64,000 bases of DNA, from NCBI RefSeq assembly GCF_010183535.1, contig NC_071329.1, forward strand, positions 5,208,001-5,272,000, given 5' to 3'. Under the pieces are notes generated by a model. That model worked only from the letters and a program-made list of their open reading frames with translations, was not told the origin of the DNA and made no database searches. Numbering within the stretch: position 1 is the stretch's first letter; each line of letters begins with the position of its first letter. Positions 56,168 through 64,000 of this stretch are shown here, piece after piece. A program made the position numbers and the translations under genes. This DNA comes from Caenorhabditis remanei. Lineage: Eukaryota; Nematoda; Chromadorea; Rhabditida; Rhabditidae.

Positions 56168-59047
56168 AAAAATACTCTTTCCGACCTATGCCATCCCTCT
56201 ATCTTCTCCCATATACATAACTACACTATCACTTCTTGTTCTCACTTGTGTTTCAATTCACGCGAATAGGATAAACATAGCAATCGAAACACCTGAAGAT
56301 TTATGAGCTTATGAATTCTGCCTCTGCCGCTGCTAGAAGATGCATCATTAGGTCAAGAATCGGATGATATCATTGTTGGCCATTTTGAACACAAATTCCA
56401 TGAAGGCTAGTTTATACCTGCAGGTGAAAAGATTGAGAGAGAAGGTGAGAAGACCCCGCCGAGTGTGAGGATGAGTGACGTGTGCATTCATTCGCGGTTT
56501 GGTGTTTGGATTGGGGAGTACAGGTTACGGTAGAGGAGATGGGTGGGTTCATTTTATGTGATATAGTGTGTTTAGATCAAAACTGAATCGTTTTCTCGTT
56601 TGTTTTACGTTTTTTTCTTATAGTTACATATCTCGTTATTTTCGGAAGATATTGAGTTTCTTTCTGATACCGTATTCTATTGTCACGGAATGTGTGATTG
56701 TGAGAAAATATGTTCTTTGTAAGACCAAATTGTGAGAGTGTAACACTTTAAAAGCGTATCATGATTAGTTTTCAGGTTGATACTAATAAGTAGAAGCCGT
56801 TTAGAGCTCTGCAATTGAAGTATATGAAAACATTTTCAGATTCCTGGATATTGAAGTTATCAAGTTCTAAATAAAAGAATTGCAATGATCCTGGCTGAGC
56901 TGAAGAAATACTCCCGCCTCGGGAGTTATCTTTTTTTTGAAGAAAAACTTTTTCAGACTGAGTTTTGGTAGGTTTCAAAGGTTTTTGAGGATCCTATGTA
57001 CTCGAAAACCGGAATATTCCAATTCTGCTGAATACAAAACTTCAAAGCTTAGTCACTGTCATCAGAGATATTCCACAGTAGTCAAAATTAAGATGAAATA
57101 GATAAAAGAATGAAATATAATTTGAAAAATATATCTTCCGTCCAGCGCATTTTTTGTACGATACTTGTCAAGTTCATGTATTTGTCGGACATTTTGTTGG
57201 ATGATTGTTTTCTGAACCATGTTTGAGGCACGGCATTGACGATAGTAAGTCAGTGACAATGAGAAAGCTGTAAACTTTTCAGGAAAAGAATTTTGATGCT
57301 TATATCATTCTTGCTCGACCTGCGTCAGAACTGTTCGTAATGAATCGCCGGTCCGTATTGAACAGTCGACATCGAATCGCCAAAATATCGCCAGAACAGA
57401 AAAAATTGTTTTATTCCCTCATATTCATAAAGAAACTATGTTTGGGCAAGCCTTTTTCTGTGTGAATCGTATCAAAGTTGTACAAAGGGTACGGTATCAG
57501 GTTATACGGTAATTCACGTCACGGCTTCACTCTACTCATTAGCAATTATGTACGATCAGTTATAAAAATAACTTATTTCGTGGTAAGACCCTAAGTTTCA
57601 AGATGTAAACCAATTTTCCAGAAACTTGACTCTCTCACAATACCTATTTTCCCTTCTCTACCAACAAGGAAGTCATTCTTCCCTCCAACTTAACGAGACA
57701 CTTTTCTATCAGATTACAGTAATATAGAGGTCATGTGAGTGCACGTACTTCTTATGACATCATTCATTCTCTCTTACTTTCACCTCTCAGCAGGGGTGTC
57801 CGTCTTCACAATGGATTAGTCGAAGTTTGCACCGATGAACTTTCAACTTAGAGTGTTCTGTCTTCAGATTCTTTGAACTAACGTCTTCTGAAATCTTGGA
57901 AAAGCCGAGAGGGGGATTAGGGTTACCAAGAAAACAGTTTGCACTCACTTTCTTCACGGGTACGGCACGGGGACATAGGGAGGGGGGATTAACGGGAAAC
58001 GACCCTGAGCCAGAAAAACAAAACGGGCGGTGAAGGGGGATTAGACACTCTCAATACTAGATTTAAATTTCTAATATATTTGATTCTGAATCGAGAAAAG
58101 AAGACGAAGAAGAAGTGAAATGAATTTAAATGATGATGTGTTGTTGAGTTTATTGCGACACCGCATAGAACGGTCAGAGGGGAATTATGGAAGTGGGGTT
58201 ATTGAGGTTTGCTAGTTTGATCTACAAACTGAGGAACGTTGAAAATGACAAAAATATGTCTCAAACTGTTTTACAGGTACCGTAATCCCGTGAGTAGCTA
58301 AAACAGTTTTTAGTCGTTTTTTATTCGATGTTTAATACTGAAGTTTAGGTTACTGTAGTTCACAGTCTTCTGAGAACATGCTGAACCGAAAAACCGCGAT
58401 TTTCGAAAATTCTCAGCATCCCACAAAAATATGGACTCTGGAAACTTTTTTACATTTTTCAGGAATCGTATTTAAAGTTGGCACTGGAAATGTCCCACTG
58501 ATGTTGTTAAACAATTTTCAGCAGACAACAGTGTAACCAGGGTTACTGTATTGCCTACAGTAAAGGTTTTGAAAATCGCTTGAAACTTTTTTTAAAAATC
58601 GCTCAGAGCCTAAAAAACTTATAGTTAGCAGACTACAGTATATGTTGGGCAACCCCAAGTACAGTGTACCTATAAACTCCAAGTACCAGTATGACACAAT
58701 TTCTTCAGAAAACGATCAAAGCATAACATCATGACCAAAATCCGTATGATCCTTGACAGAAACCAAAAAGTGCAAAAATTTGAACTTGGCATGGACCACG
58801 TGAATTTGGACCGTGAGCTATAGTACTTCAGTTAACGTTTGTATACAAAACATGCAAACTACTAAAAATAAAGGATCCACGTTTTCATCAATATGGAAAA
58901 GTGTTCGTGAGATAATCACTGCTTACTGTAGATTGTACAGTTGCCACCAACTGAAAGGCTTTTGAAATCTGTATATTTTTCCCAGCGTCTCTATAACCTC
59001 CATTGGAAGTGTCTTCAATTTTAGTAGAGCGCGGTTGAAAAACCATA

Positions 59048-60840
59048 CTTGCAAACCTAGTCGGCCCGTAACTCGCTACAAACTCAATATTATGAGCTAA
59101 AAAATATACCAAAATGTAGATCTCGAGGAGCTCTATGTCCGTGACCTAATACGGGCCGGATGGATATTCATGAATGTCCCGCGAACCGGGAAAAACTGCC
59201 AAAAAAGCAAAAAATTGTCAAAAAAGCCATTCTAGCTCGGACCGACCGTATTAGGTCATATTAGGTCACGGGCATAGAACTCGCCGAGATCTACATTTTG
59301 ATATATTTTTCAGCTCATCACATTGAGTTTGAAGCGAGTTACGCGCCGGCCCGTGTTGGCCGTTTCAGTACGGTTTGCAAGTATGGAAAAAACCTGTTTT
59401 GTGAGATTTGAGGAGGGGCTTGCTGGAAGAATCGATTATGAAAAAAAAAAGACTTGAGACCGCATTTGGGTTTTGAACTGAGGACAGTTTCAAACCAAGA
59501 CGTTTAAAACCGGAAACGTTTCAGACGCAAAAATGAGCCTATTTCATGTTTGCACTGTTTTGAAACACCGTACTTTAATTTTATAGACTGGCCCTTTCTA
59601 ATTACCCGGTTCTTCAGAAAATTGACAGAAATTCAAGCCGGGTGCAGTTTTTCATGAGGAGAGCTAGATTGGATGATTGATTCTCTAAATTTTGCTAAAA
59701 ATTGGCCAGAATCCAAAAGAAAAAAATTTAACATTTCAACCGAAAAGCCCCATTTTTTCTTGAAACCGTACTTGCAAACCTAGTCGGCCCGTAACTCGCT
59801 ACAAACTCAATATTATGAGCTAAAAAATATACCAAAATGTAGATCTCGAGGAGCTCTATGTCCGTGACCTAATACGGGCCGGATGGATATTCATGAATGT
59901 CCCGCGAACCGGGAAAAACTGCCAAAAAAGCAAAAAATTGTCAAAAAAGCCATTCTAGCTCGGACCGACCGTATTAGGTCATATTAGGTCACGGGCATAG
60001 AACTCGCCGAGATCTACATTTTGATATATTTTTCAGCTCATCACATTGAGTTTGAAGCGAGTTACGCGCCGGCCCGTGTTGGCCGTTTCAGTACGGTTTG
60101 CAAGTATGGAAAAAACCTGTTTTGTGAGATTTGAGGAGGGGCTTGCTGGAAGAATCGATTATGAAAAAAAAAAGACTTGAGACCGCATTTGGGTTTTGAA
60201 CTGAGGACAGTTTCAAACCAAGACGTTTAAAACCGGAAACGTTTCAGACGCAAAAATGAGCCTATTTCATGTTTGCACTGTTTTGAAACACCGTACTTTA
60301 ATTTTATAGACTGGCCCTTTCTAATTACCCGGTTCTTCAGAAAATTGACAGAAATTCAAGCCGGGTGCAGTTTTTCATGAGGAGAGCTAGATTGGATGAT
60401 TGATTCTCTAAATTTTGCTAAAAATTGGCCAGAATCCAAAAGAAAAAAATTTAACATTTCAACCGAAAAGCCCCATTTTTTCTTGAAACCGTACTTGCAA
60501 ACCTAGTTGGCCCGTAACTCGCTACAAACTCAATATTATGAGCTGAAAAATATACCAAAATGTAGATCTCGAGGAGCTCTATGTCCGTGACCTAATACGG
60601 GCCGGATGGATATTCATGAATGTCCCGCGAACCGGAAAAACTGCCAAAAAAAGCAAAAAATTGTCAAAAAAGCCATTCTAGCTCGGACCGACCGTATTAG
60701 GTCATATTAGGTCACGGACATAGAACTCGCCGAGATCTACATTTTGGTATATTTTTCAGCTCATAATATTCAGTTTGAAGCGAGTTACGCGCCGGCCCGT
60801 GTTGGCCGTTTCAGTCCGGTTTGCAAGTATGGAAAAAACC
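59048..60840. repeat. 723-bp tandem repeat, about 2.5 copies, each containing a palindromic MITE
   Basis: Starts at 59048, 59771 and 60494; copies 1 and 2 look identical over the whole 723 bp by eye, and copy 3 stops after the MITE (about 60840). Each unit consists of one GTAACTCGCTACAAAC palindromic MITE (about 350 bp) plus about 370 bp of unrelated sequence. Recent amplification, or recombination between MITEs, is implied. Confidence 0.93.
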
Positions 60841-61314
60841 TTGTCGTACGAATGGCCAAGTTTTTAAACAACACTTACTTTACTGCAAGGTTCTCACGGT
60901 GCCAAGGACTTTTACAATATAAACCGCGACGCGACTCGGAAAAACTTTGCACTTCTGTGTTACTTCATCGTTATCATGGAATAAAGTACTCCACCTTCTC
61001 TTCACTTTTTTATTCCAGACAGTGCCCCAATTTCTCCATCAGTCCATCAATCAATCAAAAAAGTGACCTGAAAGTGTCGAACATCATTTTGAACCTTTCC
61101 CATCTCTCTCTCTCTCCTCTCCTTCATCCATCTTCTCACACTCCTTTCGGTTTCTTATCCCTCCTTGGACTTCGCTACGCCCAGAAGAAGAGAAGCATCG
61201 GAAGGACACAGGCCCCGCCCACTTTTGTCCGGAGAAGCCAAGATAACTCTCCTCTTTTCCTTATTCTTCTTTTCGAGGATTTATTCAAGAGAGAATTTGT
61301 TTTGTTGCAACAAA

Positions 61315-63570
61315 ATGAATTTGTCTGTCAAAATGTTGCTTCTACTTTATTGTATCTTGTTGACTTATAGTGCGGAGGGTAGGTTTTTTAAACAATTTAT
61401 TGGATTATTTCTACAGTAATAAAATCTTGAAAGGGTAACCGTAGTCAAGCTTCTTAGAAATAGTGAATTGGCGCGAAATTCAATTTTTTTACAGAATGGT
61501 GAATCTTGATCGTGTCTAGTCCCCATGTTCTGAAATTCGAGATATAAACTACTTTTGACCTGTAGAATCTGAAAATTATACTTTAAGTCTTCATAAAATA
61601 CGATAACTATTAGTACCCGGTCCTTTGTGGACATGTCTTTATAAAACCTACCATATGACTGTTAACGTAGGATTACAGTAATCAGACAGGCTTCATGCTA
61701 CATATTTTCTGAATTCTGAAATCACGATGAATCTGAAATTATGAGTAAATTGTGTTTTTTGATTTCTTAAACTGACAATTTTAACTCTTTTCGAATCTTT
61801 TCCAATTTTCAGTAAGTATGTCTACTTTGAGAGCTTGCAATGGGCTTAAAAATTAACCTACGCTAGTGATTTATTGATATGTTATAAAACAGACTAAGAC
61901 CTTCAATTTTGTAGTTGACAACTTTTTTGTCCGCTCCCACCCTAGAGAGATATAGCCTGCTGAACACCGCCTGCCGAACCGGTGACTTGATCTAATCCTC
62001 TAACTTTGAGGTTTCTTATTTCGTCGGGGAAAAACTGTACAAAAAATTGTAAACTACAAAAATGTAGCTCTAGTTTTGATCTACTTTCCTGAAAACTACA
62101 TTTTTTTTTAAATTGCTGTTTTTAATTTTTAGTTTTATTGAAACTCTTACAACAAAGTTGTTTTGTTAATTATAGGTCTAAAAATTTTCAAAACCCAAAA
62201 ATCATATTCCTTTCGTCAAATCCAAAAAGAATCGCACTTCCTAAGACACCCCGTGACAAAGTTCATTACGGTAGTGATGATAAGGCGAAAGAAAAAGTGA
62301 TAAATGACACGGGAGATACATACGAGATCAAACATTTAACGACGCCTTTTTACCTTCTTCATTTCCAGGAAAAACCGACGGAAAACCGATTAGTGAGAAG
62401 GATTTGGACAAGATTCGGCTGGATCACAAGGGTTTTGATAAGGTATGGAGAACACGTTGGTTTTTAAAAATTAGGGGAATTCCAGATAAAAACAATCCAT
62501 ACGAATTGGTATGTCCACTCTATGAAGGCTCTGATCGCCCAACTCTCGAGGAATTTGCTCCCGAAACTTAACGATGGTATTTAGTTGGCATTGGCAGACA
62601 TGAATTAACAGAAATCCTATTATAGATTTAAAAAACGAATTCGTTGACTGCTTGGAGAAAATTCACGACAAAAAAGATCTCGTGGAGTCATCGAAATGTG
62701 TGATGAGAGCTCGTGAACAATACAAAACTCTGCAGAAGTGGAAGCCAGCGACGTAAGTTTCTTATACGACCTGAGGAGAGGTAGACTGCGAAAGCACGCG
62801 TGGCGCAGATGGTAGTGCGCTAGGGTGGCGGGCGGCGACAGGGTGACCGCCGGCCGGTTCGACACCCACGCAATAGTAAAGTGCAATGAATGTATTGGAT
62901 AAGTTTCGGCTGATTCTGATTGATGTAAGCTTTGTAACTTGCTGAGCACTGTTTTTTATTTTTTTTATTTAAAATTTTTCAGCGCAAAGTCTCCCATGGC
63001 ATTCCGAGTCGGAAAAGAAGAGATCAAGGCGGAAATCCAACGAAGAAAGAAGATAAGAATGGAGTCGAAGCAAGTGGTGAAGACAGCGGTCAAGATTCAA
63101 AAACTGGAATCATCGAAAAAAGAATTCCAGTACAAGACTTCAGAAGCCATAGAGAACAAAAGAAATGATTTGAAAATTGCCGCCAGAAAACAGAAACTCC
63201 AGAAACTCAAGAAACTTCGTAGAATTTCCACTAATGATGACGTCATGAGCCAGAAAATGAAGACGTGGAAAAACGAGAGAAGAATTGAACTCTGCAGGAA
63301 TAAGTTATCGTGCAATAAAGGAAAAACCAGCGATTTGATAATAGAGTTCAAGAAAAAATGGAGACACCAAAGATCTCGAAGTTTCCGAACGAAACGAAGT
63401 TTGACACGACTCGTCGTGGATTCCGTATCGAAATCCGATGGAAATGAGAACGGATTTTTTGTGAAGAATATGGATCAAATGCCGAGTTTGAAGACCCAAT
63501 CGTCAAAGTCGCCGGTGGAGAGAGTGACCAAGTTGTTGAGGACGCTTCTCTTTAGGAATCAGACTGATTC
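61315..63570 (+). CDS. Secreted basic helical protein, nematode-specific, 3' end probably outside the window
   Basis: Function unknown. Exons 61315-61382, 62176-62270, 62369-62442, 62486-62576, 62626-62752 and 62983-63570, joined by phase. Signal peptide NLSVKMLLLLYCILLTYSAEG. Then a helical section with two cysteines (VDCLEKIHD, SSKCVMRA), then a long Lys/Arg-rich, coiled-coil-like segment (KEEIKAEIQRRKKIRMESK, QKLQKLKKLRR) with one more Cys pair. A good donor (TC/GTGAGT) at 63571 sits just before the in-frame TGA, so another exon is likely beyond 64000. The first donor (AG/GTTTTT) was chosen because it keeps the frame that continues into ALPKTPRDKVHYG and GKPISEKDLDKI. Confidence 0.72.
62798..62871 (+). 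ncRNA. tRNA-derived sequence with intact A and B boxes, in an intron
   Basis: TGGCGCAGATGG (62801-62812) fits the Pol III A box and GGTTCGACACC (62856-62866) fits the B box. The ends GCGTGG/CCACGC pair and a D-stem GCGC/GCGC is present. No proper T-stem or anticodon arm forms, and the middle is GC-rich (GGCGGGCGGCGAC). So it is not a normal tRNA; a tRNA pseudogene, SINE head or unusual Pol III RNA is more likely. Confidence 0.55.
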
Positions 63571-63707
63571 GTGAGTTTTTTTTTGAAAAAAATTTCTCGC
63601 GGGTTTCAAAATTTGCAACGTTAAGAGCTATTGGATACAGTAAAGATAAGTGCAGCAATTTTCCCTACAGTAACCCTTGAGTACTGTAACTGTAGTTCTT
63701 TTGAAAC

Positions 63708-63928
63708 TATTGTCAAAACAAACTTTCTTGACATTCGGTGTTTGACCTAAGTTCCCGCGCTTAAAATAAGCCACGCCCTCTTTCCGTTGTCTCGGCTATG
63801 ATATTAGTCGAACTCCCCGATCTTTTCTAAATATATAGCCGAGACAACGGAAAGAGGGCGTGGCATATTTTAAGCGCGGGAACTTAGGTCCGCAAACACC
63901 GAATGTCAAGTAAGTTTGTTTTGACAAT
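63708..63928. repeat. Inverted-repeat MITE at window end
   Basis: ATTGTCAAAACAAACTTTCT on the left mirrors AAGTTTGTTTTGACAAT on the right. The arms share ACATTCGGTGTTTG and CTAAGTTCCCGCGCTTAAAA with complements; the loop is about 40 bp. Downstream of the last visible exon, probably intronic. Confidence 0.88.
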
Positions 63929-64000
63929 AAAAGGGCAAGAGCGGCTGAACCCTGTAAGTTTTGAGAACCTAGGCCTACCCGGTATACTGTAGGCCGAGGT

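Larger units (their letters stand above)
45200..61314. other. 16-kb gene-poor region, repeat-rich
   Basis: No supported gene was seen on either strand; open frames lack signal peptides, domains or coherent splice partners. 46380-46700 and 47800-48430 are GA/CT-rich and look like promoter-type or simple sequence. Poly-G/C tracts occur at 46622-46632 and 55095-55107. 56170-58880 is AT-rich spacer with no family I recognise. Inverted-repeat elements are listed separately. Distal regulatory sequence for flanking genes is possible but not demonstrable here. Confidence 0.55.

Overview
This is a nematode nuclear contig, almost certainly genus Caenorhabditis. Introns end in TTTTCAG or TTTCCAG, several genes have a probable spliced-leader acceptor just upstream of the ATG, and the families are typical of the genus (UNC-52 perlecan, an SRE chemoreceptor, a C-type lectin, a 4F2hc-like subunit). 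Spacers are AT-rich and packed with palindromic MITEs. I cannot name the species. Exon coordinates were read by eye from splice signals, frame continuity and domain logic; no alignment was run.

Layout. 1-12.85 kb (+): 3' half of an unc-52/perlecan gene, with Ig exons, an alternative terminal exon for a shorter isoform, and the laminin-G/EGF domain V. 15.6-17.7 kb (+): secreted Cys-rich nematode protein, followed by a broken partial duplicate. 18.5-19.5 kb (-): stand-alone MIF4G (eIF4G-like) protein. 19.7-20.9 kb: decayed hAT transposon with its target duplication. 21.9-24.2 kb (+): secreted protein of unknown function. 25.1-25.9 kb (-): small secreted helical protein. 30.5-36.0 kb (-): complete SRE-family 7TM receptor; one intron holds a tRNA-Leu(AAG) and another holds a + strand gene for a secreted or membrane-anchored protein that looks frameshifted. 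40.0-41.1 kb (+): C-type lectin. 41.4-45.2 kb (-): SLC3A2/4F2hc-like heavy chain (probably atgp-2), convergent with the lectin. 45.2-61.3 kb: about 16 kb without a convincing gene, rich in palindromic elements and a 723-bp tandem repeat. 61.3-63.6 kb (+): 5' part of a gene for a secreted, basic, helical protein that probably continues past the window.

The genes do not form a pathway or an operon; each looks independently transcribed. Many products are secreted or at the cell surface (perlecan, lectin, receptor, transporter subunit). I found no convincing new biological system. The best leads are: two same-phase alternative half-Ig exons in unc-52; a tRNA and an opposite-strand gene nested in introns of one sre gene; a stand-alone MIF4G gene; a 1.8-kb palindrome inside an unc-52 intron; and several transposon families whose insertions can be read directly.
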